DNA of 64,000 nt from Phoenix dactylifera (Eukaryota > Streptophyta > Magnoliopsida > Arecales > Arecaceae). Within the stretch, counting starts at the first letter, position 1. Every line of letters starts with the position of its first letter. The notes under the pieces are model-generated. The model saw only the letters and a program-made list of their open reading frames with translations, searched no databases and was not told the DNA's origin. A program made the position numbers and the translations under genes. The stretch is taken from assembly GCF_009389715.1 (NCBI RefSeq), contig NC_052404.1, forward strand, positions 7,214,745 to 7,278,744. The letters run 5' to 3'. Below are positions 1 through 11,848 of this stretch, one piece after another.

Positions 1-3000
1 CTCCTTCTCCTGGTAATCATTCACCTTTATATCATTGTGTTGAAAAATATTTAATCATGATATGAGTTGTTTTGGAAATTCAAACTCATGGTTACTCCTT
101 GCATCCAGATATGAACTTACTCCAGAATCTGGATGATCAACTGCACTTTTTGACATCATTTTTTTGCTGCATGCCTATCATTGCCTCTCTCTCTCTCTCA
201 TATTAGATATCATATAAAAAACAAAATATGCATCTTTATATATATATTCCACTAATTTTTTTTAGTCACATTTCATGGTTATGCTACAGCCATAAACAGA
301 TATATTTTTGTTAAAATAAGTATATACAAATACAAAGAAAACAGAAAGTTATTGAGTGGAAAAGAAAATCATCAGAAAATGAGAGTTTTGAACATAGTCA
401 ACCCTATGAATAAGATATATGCTTAATACAAGTCAATTCTGCTGGAATCTCACCAATTACAAAGAGACAAATGTATCCTGCAGGCATTGATGCCATCAAT
501 GTTTCAACAAAAATATTCCAATATCAATCCATTATTGATTTATGAAGGGTTATTTATGATGCTTTCATCTCTTCTCGTGATATTCTTATGGTGTTATTAT
601 CATGTTCCTGTTATTATATATAAGAGAAAAATCATTTTTTTTCCATGAACATGTTTCCAACCATATCAGGCTATTGACAAATAAAGCCAATTCAAAAGTC
701 CAAAATCAAGTTTATGAACCATCAAAACATGGAAGCAGCCTAACTGTTGGAATGTACAAAAGATATTTAGTGATTTAAGCTCAGATCACCCAGATCTATT
801 GTTTTTCCATGTATTTTGGTATCCAATATATTTGGAAGTACTCCTTTGAATATTCAACTAATGTGCTCTATTGACTCATACCGTCTGTTCCAGGCATACC
901 ATACTGTCCTCGTAAGTTATTGAGGTCAATAAGTGCAGGGACCAAACTGGCTTGAACCAGGCAGAACCAATATGTGCTGCCTAGTTCTTTGCTGTACCAC
1001 CCAATTCTGAGACATTCCTTAGCTGAGCGTTAGAAAAGGGTGTCTCAACCTTGTATCAGTATGGGAACTGTATCATACCCTATTGTGCATACCGTACGGA
1101 ACTGCTAAGGTATTGGTAAGCAAACCTTGGATTCAACCTTGTCAGATAACCCATAATTAGATTTATCTTGTATACTTTTGAATGTATATAAGAAAACAAT
1201 ATTATATTAACAAAACTTCTACAGTTGCGTTAAAATGGCTTGGGCATGTAGAGACGTGACGTCAAGCTGCTCATTCTTCAGATATCTATGTTAATTCTAC
1301 TTTGAAAGAGGTAGAAGTTGGAAGGTCTTGGGTATATTTACTCTCTTCAGTGGTTAAAAACAAGCTTGATGTATGAAAAAAAAAATGTATTTTAAGGTGG
1401 AATTTTATGTGGTTTAAGTAAGTTTATGCACTAGATTAGCTCAGTACATTGCAAAAACAACTAAGGGTATTTTAGGGTTCTGTCTGCTTTTAATCCCCTG
1501 TATTGTAAATTAAGATTAGTTCCTTAAGCAAAGTATTACAAAACCAGCTAAGGTTACTTTAGGGTTCTAGCTGCTTTTAATCCCCTATGTTGTAGGTTAA
1601 AATTAGTTTTTGGTTCTTTGAAAAAAATTTATTTGAGGCAACACTCCAACATATGGTCATTAGATAACATTGGGCCAGACTAACTGAAATGTGTCTTTAT
1701 TACCTTGGCATTTGTTTGCTGTGCTTATCTCCATTCCATACTGCCTGTTCTTTCCTACTGAATATTTAGGATTGACTGTTTCATAATTACTCAGTCTTGT
1801 ATATTACTGTATTTGCTATATTATTAGTGCTATTAATAATAACCAACTTCCTACTAAGATGGTTGCTTCCTATCACTTGTTGTGTTTTCCAGCTCCAGCA
1901 CTGTTTATGTCACCTACAGCTTCACAGCCTGCAATGCCCTATTTGCCTATGCCAAGTAGCGATGGTGGAAACAAAAAGCATTCAAGTCTGCTTATTATCA
2001 TCGGCATATGTGCTGGTGTTGTAATCATTGCTTTCATAATTGTGCTTACAATCTGTTCATGCCTATCTGGCAAATGGAGGAAAAGGATACCAGTTAATGA
2101 AACAGGTATGCATTTTAAGTTTCTTGTTGTTTCAAGCAGGTTAATTATGTATTTCAAGTTCCAGTTATTTGTTGACATTTATCTCTATTATGGTAGTACC
2201 TGTTGGTATTTCCACTTCTTGCATAAACCTATAACTCTATAGATTTTAATTGAGGCTTTATGTAAGCATTGATGACGTAAGAAGGCAACAATTAATGGAA
2301 AGGATGTATTCTATCTATCCTTGTGCATCTCCCATAATGTTTTAGAAGTCAACATATATTAGACATTACTTTGGGTAAGAAAAGGAAAAAAAGGATCATA
2401 GCAAGATCACCAAACTAGGATTACAATCTTTGAAAGTTTGAATGATGAATGACCAGGAAAATGTGCCAAAAAGACTAAAGAAAAAACTTGCATGTTTATG
2501 CACACACACAGAGACTTATAATTAAACTAGCTGGTACGTATCACACCTTGCCACACAGTATATACCATGTTGAAAGGATACTGGCATGGTACATGGGTAT
2601 GTAACGCCTAGGTGTAAGTATTGGTCTGGATCCGCTTGTATCATAGTGTATCATTGTAATACGTTATTATACAAGTTAATATGCTATTACATGGAATTTA
2701 TGGTGATGGGTTATATTTTCTCTTAGCATATTATACATTTTAGGTGAAAAATTTATCGCAAAAACAATTCATGAACTGGGTTAAATAGTAAATTTTCACT
2801 TTGTAATTTGAGGTCATTGTTGTTATGCATATTTTTGTTAGTTTTTGGTTAGAACTTGTTAAATAGTGCAATGCATCAGTTAGATTGTATTCATCATAAA
2901 CAACAAATGAAGCTTCACTTATGCTTATGCTGCTCTATTAAAGTGCCAAAACTCTGGATAGAGTGTTCAAATTTCAAAACATATATACGTCCCATCAAGA

Positions 3001-3621
3001 ACCAAATGATAGTAATGCAAAAATGTCATGCTTTCTTCATGTATCTATGCATGCCTTGGCTAGAGTTTGGCAATGCCATGCATCTTTTCAAGTACGATAC
3101 AGTGTGCATATTGTGCCAACTCTTGATCGTTATGGCCACTGAACATGAATCTGTAGTCCACTTCTCTATCAAGGGCTGTTTCCTTGTTTAGGGTAAGCTT
3201 TGACATATCTTCTGTCACAACTCCCTTTCTCCCGACTTTTTTTTATCTTTCTTCCATCTTCTTTTACTGCCCAAAATTAAATTTAGCTCTTATTTGAGTC
3301 TCATGTGATCTTTTCTACACACGCCCATGCCATTTACTTAGCTATCCATCACTCTATTATATAACAATGCAACCCATAAGCTTTCTTGAATATAAATATC
3401 TCTAATAGTATCTAGCATGGTTTTGACTACATACAGCTGAACATTTTTGTTTTCACAATTCTTAAGTTGGGGCCTTCTTAATTACCAGAATCATTAGACA
3501 CACATAACAGTTCAAAAGCTCCTTACAACTTCATTTTTGTCATTTCACATTCTTACTCATTAATCACATAATAGTAAAATGTTTCTTACTAGTTTCAAGC
3601 GAACACGCAAAATCGTATGAA

Positions 3622-3668
<47 letters not shown>

Positions 3669-5451
3669 TGTGTGTGTGCACGCACGCTCGCACGTGTCTG
3701 TGTGTGTTTGTGTATTTGCTAGACGAGCACCCCATAAGCCTCAACTATCCCATAATTGTAACCCATTATGCTGCATCCACATCCAATCATAATTTTGAAA
3801 CATCCCTTTATTGCACCAATTGTCCCCATCTTGCCACCTGCATTGTAAATGTGTTTGGATATTATTTGGACCCACCTCACGAGAATCAAATGCATGAGCC
3901 CACTTTAGGAGGCTACTGTCAAACCAGCGCACCTAATAGGGCTTTTGTTTCAGTTTGAGAGAAAAACACTAATTATGAAGCATGTTTCTCTTCCACCAAA
4001 TAACTAAAACAATTAATGAAACTATTCAAGGGAAAAAAACACACTTATTCACTTCAGTGGACGACAGATGAGCCCAGTGTAACTTAAAAGGATAGAGCAA
4101 AGACTTTTAACGAGCCATAGCAAAGAAGCAACATATTAAAAGCTAATAAACTGAGAGAGGATGCTGTCATGCAAGATATGGAGTTTCATAATCTTTGCTT
4201 TCAGCAGTTATGATCAATTCAAAATGATACCACACCCTACCATAATGTATTCGTTTAATTCTGTCATTGATTAACAAAGAAATGTATGCAGTCATATGGG
4301 AAAAGGGTTAATGATAGCCATTCACTTTTAGCATCCAGCTATCATGCTTTTAATAAGATTCCCTATAACCTTCCTATAATTACTAGAGAATCTGGTCTGT
4401 AACTAGGTTCAAATTTCTTATGCTATGACATACATTATTATTATCTACTGTTTAATGCTTTGTGCATCATATTTATGCAGCAAAGCCAAGAACTGCAGAT
4501 GCTGTTTCTTTAGAAGGGTCTCTTTGTCATCCCACCAGTATACGGTTCCTGCCATACGAAGAGCTCAGAGAAGCAACAAATAACTTTGAGCCTGCAAGTG
4601 TTCTTGGAGAAGGTGGGTTTGGCCGTGTCTTCAATGGTGTTTTAAGGGATGGTACCGCTGTTGCCATAAAAAAACTTAGCAGTGGAGGACACCAGGGAGA
4701 TAAAGAATTCTTGGTTGAGGTTGAGATGCTGAGCAGGCTGCATCATCGAAATCTTGTGAAACTAGTTGGTTACTACAGCAACCGTGACTCATCACAGAAC
4801 CTTCTCTGTTATGAACTTGTCCCAAATGGGAGCTTAGAATCCTGGCTTCATGGTATTGCTTATGGCCAACTCTGAAAGTTCTTTTTGCTGACAAGTTTCT
4901 ATTTGACCTTTTCATTGGGGCAAAAACCTAATACGATGCTGACATTAACTATATTCTCTTCAGGTCCCTTGGGGACTAACGGCCCCTTGGATTGGGACAC
5001 TAGAATGAAGATTGCTCTTGATGCTGCTAGAGGGTTAGCCTACCTTCATGAGGACTCCCAACCCCGTGTGATCCACAGGGATTTCAAAGCATCAAATATA
5101 TTGCTAGAGAACAATTTTCATGCCAAGGTCTCTGATTTTGGTCTGGCCAAACAGGCACCTGAAGGTCGGGCAAATTATCTTTCCACTCGTGTGATGGGAA
5201 CATTTGGGTGAGTCGTCTGTTTCCTTTATTTTGAAATGGTTTTTTTTTTCTTGTACCTTGTTACTATTGTCGTCAAACTTGAGGTAGTCATTTTTCAGGT
5301 ATGTAGCACCTGAATATGCCATGACTGGACATCTTTTAGTAAAGAGCGATGTATACAGTTATGGAGTGGTTCTACTTGAACTGCTGACAGGAAGGAGGCC
5401 TGTAGATATGTCACAACCATCTGGCCAGGAAAACCTTGTGACTTGGGTGAG

Positions 5452-5517
<66 letters not shown>

Positions 5518-6246
5518 GTTGTATACATCAACTTTTTTGATCATTACAAGATCAGAATTATACGCTTGTAGTTGTACATAAACAAACTCAGAGTGGCGAG
5601 GCATACACTTGAATGAAATGACGCATGAGCACTCAAGAGGACACATATATGCTAAAAGAAAAAAGAAAGCCCTCATATGCACCAAGTTTTTCATTTGCTG
5701 ATAGTTGATTGGATGTTTCCTGGTGTTTTTTTTATGCACATTTTTGCATAAATTTTTGTTGTTGTTGCAATCACCTTATATTACCTGCCGATACTTGGTT
5801 GTGTTATTTCATTTGGCTTATTTAGTTTGACTGGATAGGGGTAATTCCTTTGTTCATCCTATAACCTGCAGGCTCGGCCGATTCTTCGAGACAAGGATAG
5901 ATTAGAAGAGCTTGCAGATCCAAGACTTGCAGGTAACTATCCAAAGGATGACTTTGTGCGAGTTTGCACAATTGCAGCAGCCTGTGTTGCACCTGAGGCG
6001 AGCCAGAGGCCCACAATGGGTGAAGTGGTTCAGTCTCTTAAAATGGTTCAACGTGTCATAGAATGTCAGGATACCATGCCGACTCCATCTGCTCGCCCAA
6101 ATGTCAGGCAGTCTTCAACGACCTACGAGTCTGATGGCACTTCCTCGATGTTCTCTTCTGGACCATTCTCAGGATTGAGCCTTTTTGACAATGACAATAT
6201 CTCCAGAACAGCAGTTTTCTCAGAAGATCTCCATGAAGGCCGGTGA
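1..6246 (+). CDS. Receptor-like protein kinase, proline-rich ectodomain type (5' part missing)
   Basis: Plasma-membrane serine/threonine kinase, close in sequence to the Arabidopsis ALE2/At4g02010 group of receptor-like kinases. Exons read here: 1893-2105, 4481-4852, 4964-5207, 5299-5446, 5872-6246 (TGA); phases agree at every junction. The first encodes a Pro/Ser-rich stretch, then a transmembrane helix ([13 protein letters not shown] onward) and a basic stop-transfer KWRKR. The rest is a full kinase: GEGGFG loop, VAIKK lysine, HRD (RD-type, so probably regulated by activation-loop phosphorylation), DFG, and GTFGYVAPEY. The last roughly 60 residues form a Ser-rich tail. Bases 1-12 may be the end of the preceding exon: they read Pro-Ser-Pro in the right phase before a gtaatc donor. 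The ligand-binding part lies outside the window. A (CT)n tract starts only a few bases after the 5446 donor. Confidence 0.93.
13..1892 (+). other. Probable intron of the receptor kinase gene, 1.9 kb
   Basis: AT-rich sequence with no coding exon that I can support. It holds a diverged tandem duplication (about 1444-1612, period 87 bases) and a stretch near 880-1130 with scattered 'taccgtacgg'-like words that looks like a decayed repeat. An upstream exon could hide here, since only splice consensus and phase were used. Confidence 0.4.
1444..1612. repeat. Diverged 87-bp tandem duplication
   Basis: The words 'tttagggttct' and 'ctgcttttaatcccct' recur with a spacing of 87 bases, with similar sequence on both sides of each. 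Two copies only, about 80% alike by eye. It lies in the receptor-kinase intron. Confidence 0.7.
3625..3664. repeat. (CT)20 microsatellite
   Basis: Forty bases of pure CT repeat followed by a GT/GCAC-rich tract, in the intron 2106-4480 of the receptor kinase. The open frames across it are repeat artefacts. Confidence 0.97.
5454..5514. repeat. (CT)30 microsatellite beside a splice donor
   Basis: Sixty-one bases of CT repeat starting 7 bases after the donor of the 5299-5446 kinase exon. It turns the start of the intron into a long pyrimidine run and is likely to vary in length between individuals. Confidence 0.97.
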
Positions 6247-8855
6247 AGTGTCAAGATTCAAGAGCAATATTTATGGCCATTAGGTACTTCGATCGCCAAA
6301 ATGGCAATACAAGAATCAGGTTCTGCTATGCAAACGAGGCGAGATCTTGGATTGATGGCTTGAGATTGGCAGGAGGTTGTTTGGTTACATGTTGCTTGTA
6401 TATTTCAATTTTTCTTACGCCCAGGTAGTTTTGGGGCTTATCTCCATGGAAACATTTTTCTCGCTCTTTGTTCTGTGTCTGATCAAATGTCCTCTTTGCC
6501 TCCGGGCATCTGTTTACATGCATTTCTTTACTAATACGAATTCATGAAGAAAGTTTTGTTCCTACTTCTGAATGAGACTGAATTTTGACTGCCATTCAAG
6601 AAGAAGAACAGAAGAAGATAGCGTTAGTACCCAATATATGCTGAAAATGGAATACCACTGGATCCATTAATTCACAGCCACAGCATTGGGTGCATCAAAC
6701 ATACATTATTTTCTTGTTCTCAGTGTAAGGCGTAAGGAATTTTTTCATCTTTTTGTCCAATACTGCTCCCGAGTATACGTATGTAGTAATGTCGTTGGTC
6801 AAAGAAAAACCTAGTTTCTATTTAAAAAAAACCTGTATTTGATATTTCGGTGGTTGCTTGCTTTGAAAGATGGCGATTGGAATATCAGTATACGGGCGGT
6901 ATAATGTCAGGTACAAAATCAGACAATTGTCGGATACAGAGTCCTCGAGGCTGAAACATAGTTTGGCAGGTATTTGATTTTCACTTGTGTTGCATGGAAC
7001 ATAGTTTGGCACTGTTTTATGTTAGGAAAATTGTTTGTCTGGTTTAGCATCGATTATGATTGGTGCTCCGATTTTTGTTTTAAAATCAATTTAGTTTCTA
7101 ATTAGTTGTCACGATGCCACTTTTAATTTATAGGAAATCTGGTTTCTCTCTAGCTCAGTTAAACTCCAGTTCTGCAATCATGGCCACCTGTACCTCACAC
7201 AAAGTTTGTAGTTGTATGAGCTCCAATATATCATACAGCAAACCATCCCATGGGCCTTCATAATTATGGTTTTTGTTTTTCTTCTGAAATAGATGATTCA
7301 TACAATTCTAATACGGATCCATCAAAAAAAATATCAAAAGACAATAAGTTTCGGAGCGCACTAGGTAGCTCTTTCTTCCTAATCCAAAGGATATTTTCTG
7401 GAGGTCACCCAGTAGTTCTCTTGGCCTCTTTATACATGCTTAGCTTGAAAAGCCAAATTATGATAACCTTCTATTATATGGAATATATGGAACTCGGACA
7501 ATTTCAGCACGGCCTGAACTGGGGACGACGTCCAAGAAAAGCTAGTGCCAGGCTCGAGCTTGTGATGCCTTGCAGCAAGTGGCATGAGGGCCATGTCGAA
7601 TCCAAATGACTCACGTTGTGAAGTTTCTGGGCTAGCAAATATATTCAGCTCTCGGAGTGGCCATAACGTGACCTTCATTTTTGCAAAAAAAAAATTCACC
7701 TATAAGAGTCTCCTAAAATCCTGAAAATTTTTAGTGAATAACTAAACTAACCCCACTTACCACATACCGAATCCCAAATTCTAGTTCCATCTCTAGAAAG
7801 AATAACGTCCTTCCAAACCCTTCCAAACTTGAGAGTTTTGAATTCTTCCTTTCAAGCCACCAACAAGGAAATTCGCAAAATTACATAAACATCTCTATTG
7901 AATTAAAATATGAAAATTCAAAGAATTGAGGAACACTATTATTAATACACATCCACTTGATTTCACTTTAAAATTCCAATTCTATGTAATATTTTAGACT
8001 GCTCCAATACTGGCATTGGAAACTATCAATTTTTGCAGAATAGGTAATCTCGTCTAATATTTGACTTTGCAAATGATATCGTAGATTCACAGAAAATTTA
8101 TTGACTAAAGCTACATGAGTGTACATTATCTAGATGAATTTTAGGTTAAAATTCCTACCAAATCTTGAGAAATATTTTTTTCATTATGATAGAAAGAAGC
8201 TGCCTACACTAAGATTACATGTATGCACGTACACTCTCTCATCTTTTCCTAATTATAGACTAGCCTAAAGTGTTGGAATCAAAGAATCTAAGTTTCAAGA
8301 ATTGTAGTTAGGTTATCCAAAGGAAGAGAAGCTTGAAGGGGAGAGGAGAATCTTATCTAGTTGTTGCAGGAGTAGTTTCAGATGACAAATGTGAAGGTGA
8401 GGAGTGGCAATAAGTCGCGAGAATGAGATAGAAGGTTAAATAAATACAAACTAGCTCTAGTAGGTTTGAATTTTTTTTTTTTTTTTCTCTTGAACATCCT
8501 CAAGGGTATGTTTGGAAAATTCAGCACGATTAGATTCGACTTTTTGTTTGATCATGGATTACATAGTTTATTTAAGTAAGATTTATGTCAACTTAGTCCC
8601 TCTTGGGTCTAAATTCTGTGGGAGAAAAAAGTTCTTTTCATTTTGTAGTCCAGTGGATAGGATTTAGGTTAAGACTAGGATAGGCTCCAAGAAAAAAAAA
8701 GGACTAGTCATACTAACAAAGTGATTTCTACAAAAAAATTCAGCTTCAACCAAGCTATAAAAAGATTCAATTTTTTTTTTCAAACAGCCGGTGGTTTCCA
8801 ATATGTACATGTACACGCATTTTTGTTTAGTTGTATAATTGGTTGCTTATAAAAA
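6247..8855. other. Intergenic, 3' flank of the receptor kinase
   Basis: The first few hundred bases will include the kinase 3' untranslated region. The rest is AT-rich. The short frames here show no protein family that I recognise, and I see no clear transposon ends. Confidence 0.6.
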
Positions 8856-8862
8856 TTCAAGT

Positions 8863-9324
8863 TGGATTTTTTGCGTGAATATCCTTCCAAAATTAATATT
8901 TGCATGCATACTCTCGTAAAACATTTGTTTTGCTATTATACCTTTTTTATTTTTTGTTTTTGCATATATACCATGCTATCTAACAACGTCAAAAAATTAA
9001 CGGTTTTAAATTTAAATGACTAAAATACACTTGTTGTGGTTCAAATTTGGCCTCCATTTTGCCCCTCATCAACCCTTAATGGGTAGACATGCAAATACAT
9101 CATAATCCCGATAGAAGAGAAGAAGATAGGGACAATAGTATAATTTTAATTTTTTTTTAAAATTTTTAATTAATATAAATTTGATTTTTCTTAATATCAT
9201 TAGAATAATCGTTAGATTATGGGCATTTGTACAATAACAGAATTTTACTAGGGTATACATGCAAATATCAATTTTGGAAGGATATTCATGATATTTAGAA
9301 GAGTATCCATATAAAAAAAACCCA
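8863..9324. mobile_element. Inverted-repeat MITE with 7-bp target duplication
   Basis: The ends are inverted copies of each other: tggatttttt at the left, and cca preceded by an A-run at the right. Both arms continue with 'gaatatccttccaaaatt' and 'atatttgcatg' in opposite orientation. The flanks 8856-8862 and 9325-9331 are both ttcaagt. There is no transposase; the 86-codon frame on the minus strand is not credible. A 7-8 bp duplication fits a hAT-like origin, but the family is not certain. Confidence 0.75.
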
Positions 9325-9331
9325 TTCAAGT

Positions 9332-9676
9332 TTATATAGATCTATGGTAGATGCAAGACAAAATTATTATCTACGTTATATGCATCAATACAACTGTGCA
9401 TATAGCCAATCACAATCATTGGTTTCTATAATAATGCATCAAAATACTTGCTCCATAAATGGAGCCTATAGGAACCAGCGGGGCTGCGTGCATGCAGTGC
9501 AATAATTTCTTTTGGTGCGAGGCTGGTGAGTGGAAATTGATCGTAAAAAGGGGAAGTCTGTCACGTGATAAAGGGGAGGTGGAAAAAAAGAGGGTAAGGG
9601 AGAGAGAGAAGGTTAAAGGGGTGGAACCAATTCGAACCGGTCTTACCTTCCCGCTTTATTTTAGGACCGCTAAAAG
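9332..9676. other. Intergenic, unresolved
   Basis: The second half (from about 9460) is more GC-rich and purine-rich than its surroundings and looks like old repeat sequence. An 80-codon frame at 9459-9701 has no recognisable domain and runs into the SINE. Confidence 0.4.
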
Positions 9677-9688
9677 CGACACATTGCC

Positions 9689-10096
9689 ACCAAGGTGGTA
9701 GCCTAGTGGTACTGGGCATAAATTCTAACCTTAAGGTCCCAAGTTCAAATCGCTGCGGCGACGATTAAATTGTGGACCAGAGCTCACTACTTTGGCCACT
9801 GCTTGGACTTGAGGTATAGGACCGCTCTTGAACCGCTAGTAGCCGAGGTGGTGCCGGGTGTGACGTACTCACACTTGAGACTCGAGCCAGAGCCCAAAGG
9901 GGTAGCTGAGCCGGGCCCATGGATGGGGAGGGTATGAGTAAAACCGGTCGGGGTGCCCAACACACGGCCATTTCTGCCCGCATCGAACATTCTTCTGGTA
10001 GGGCGGAGGCCCAATGGGGGCTCCTACGCGGGGTTGGGCTTGTTCCTTCCTCCCCCTACCCCTTTTCTTTAGCAAAAAAAAAAAAAAAAAAAAAAA
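9689..10096 (+). mobile_element. tRNA-derived SINE, intact, with 12-bp target duplication
   Basis: The identical word cgacacattgcc stands on each side (9677-9688 and 10097-10108). The 5' end has a Pol III box A (TAGCCTAGTGG, 9699-9709) and a box B-like word (agttcaaatcg, 9742-9752) at tRNA-like spacing. The 3' end is a run of 23 A (10074-10096). Perfect target duplications mean a fairly recent insertion. At 408 bp it is longer than most plant SINEs; a second 3' half is present at about 36440-36600. Reverse transcriptase would have to come from a LINE elsewhere. Confidence 0.88.
9699..9752 (+). promoter_or_regulatory. Internal Pol III promoter of the SINE (boxes A and B)
   Basis: Box A at 9699-9709 fits TRGCNNAGYNGG well. 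Box B at 9742-9752 (agttcaaatcg) departs from GGTTCGANTCC at several positions, so activity is uncertain. Confidence 0.6.
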
Positions 10097-10108
10097 CGAC
10101 ACATTGCC

Positions 10109-11141
10109 GTTCCAAGGACCCTTTTTTTTTTTTTTTTTTTCTCTCTAAACAATGCTATTGGTGGCTCAGAAAAATCACTAAAAAAAACCAAAAAAATGGG
10201 AATAAACAAATCAACTAAGTGATTTACCAATTATATTTTTTAGTGCACGCACATACATGCAATATCTTTACGAATTTTTAGACTAATATAATATAATAAA
10301 CCTGGATAAAAATAAACAATTCAACCACATGGCGACAATTAAGTCTTAATTAAAATTTCTACCTACCGCAAGGCCAGCAAAATCTACAAGGCAAGAAATC
10401 AGCCCGAAATCAAACCTTTTGTCCACACTTCGCGTCAGACTGTCGTCTTCCCTGCGCTCTGAGCCTCCGTCCACATGCCCCAACCCCCAAGGGCACCGCA
10501 GTAATTCCATCACAAATCATGGCCTTTTTATGCACTTATTTATAGCACAAAAGATTAAAAAAAAAAGAGAAAAACAAGTTTTTTTTTTTTTTTACCACGA
10601 GGACTCATGCCAGGCACGCATGAATACACCAAAGAAGGATAACAAAAGAGGAAAGAAGCAGACTTATAACACTTTTTTTTTTCCTAATATGGGTGGATCA
10701 TACTTGATGAGTACGGATACATCTAATAAAGTCAAAAAATAGGATACCTCGGAATGCCAAAGGCAGCTTCCTATCTTCAGTCCATAAGGTGCTTCCGGAA
10801 TGACGAGCTACATACGCAGTCACCCAATCCGCAGTATCATTGGCTTCACGATAAATATGCTATTTTTTTAAAAAATATAAATATAAGGTGACTCATAACT
10901 CTTTCAAAAGAAAGTACCGAAATGATATGTAGCATACGAGATTTTTTGAAAAATATAAATACTTGAAAGAAGGTCGACCTTTTACGAGCCTACAAATATT
11001 TGAAAGTAGCAGAAGCCGGTCGATCTGGTTGTTCCCACTCCGAATTCAGCCGATCACCGTGGCCGAATTATCCTAAGGGTTTGCGCTTGATCTTAAAAAG
11101 AAAAAAAAAAAAATCTGCTGCTGTTACTCTTACCACTACGG
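10109..11141. other. Intergenic between SINE and Mutator-like element
   Basis: Begins with a T19 run (10122-10140) and contains several A/T homopolymer runs (10575-10591, 10673-10682, 11100-11113). No gene, and no element ends that I can define. Confidence 0.5.
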
Positions 11142-11378
11142 CAGTAAATAGGGTGGTTCTATATACACCCCCCCTATTGCTCAGGACACCCCCCAAAAAT
11201 TAAAAAAAAATTAAATACTCTCTACACCCCCCCATTTGCTAAGGACACCCCTAAAAAATTAAAAATTTCTAAATTACCCCCCACCCTCCCCACCCCCTCA
11301 CCTAAATTGCTCTCTACACCCCCCAAACCCCCCCCACCCCGGTCTTCCCCTCCAAAACACCTCGCCAACGCCCAAAAC

Positions 11379-11808
11379 CCCCCCGTTCCCCCTTCTCCCT
11401 CTCGTCGCCGGCATTCTCCCGATCTCCGACCACCTCGCCGGCTTCTCCCGGAACCACCTCGCCGGCTTCTCCCGAAATTTTTTTTTTCACGGTTCGTGCT
11501 CCGTTCGGCACTGGATCGCCGAACAAAAGGCTTCTGTTCGGCTGAACAGTGCCGGACAGAAGCCTTCTGTTCGGCACTGTGCAGCCGAACAGATATGTTC
11601 GGTTGAGGGTTGCCGAACAGAAGGCTTCTGTTCGGCACTGTTCAGCCGAACAGAAGCCTTTTGTTCGGCGATCCAGTGCCGAACGGAGCACGAACCGTGA
11701 AAAAAAAAAATTTCGGGAGAAGCCGGCGAGGTGGTTCCGGGAGAAGCCGGCGAGGTGGTCGGAGATCGGGAGAATGCCGGCGACGAGAGGGAGAAGGGGG
11801 AACGGGGG
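11379..11808. repeat. Long hairpin inside the Mutator-like element
   Basis: Left arm 11379-11535 is almost the exact reverse complement of right arm 11655-11808, including the block with two 'gagaagccggcgaggtggt' words and the 'cacgaaccgtg' junction. The 120-bp spacer is itself made of short palindromes. The GC-rich, codon-like look of the arms suggests captured host-gene DNA, but I cannot name the gene. All open frames over it are mirror images of one another and are not taken as genes. Confidence 0.85.
11503..11686. repeat. Palindrome array A (CCGAACAGAAG core)
   Basis: At least six alternating copies of gccgaacagaag and its reverse complement, separated by short linkers (cactgttcagcc, cactggatcgcc, gttgagggtt). 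Each unit can fold on itself. Related arrays are at 12710-12803 and 55493-55634. Its repeated translation (NRSLLFG in several frames on both strands) is an artefact of the symmetry. Confidence 0.9.
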
Positions 11809-11846
11809 AGGAGGGGTTTAAGGGAGGTTTGAGGGGTGTTTTTTTC
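11597..11846. repeat. 250-bp direct repeat, left copy
   Basis: Almost identical to 12710-12960; only a few substitutions and a T-run length difference are visible. It comprises half of the palindrome array plus the GC-rich hairpin arm. The two copies bracket the viral fragment. Confidence 0.9.
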
Positions 11847-11848
11847 TG

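Noticed and set aside
5295..5739. Frames rich in alternating Arg-Glu or Ser-Leu
   Set aside because: Translations of the CT/GA microsatellite in a kinase intron.
9689..9760. tRNA gene
   Set aside because: Only promoter boxes are tRNA-like; no acceptor or anticodon stem forms, and it is the head of a SINE with poly(A) and target duplication.
11503..11686. CRISPR-like spacing of a repeated word
   Set aside because: The repeats are inverted, spacers are themselves repeats and very short, and this is plant nuclear DNA.
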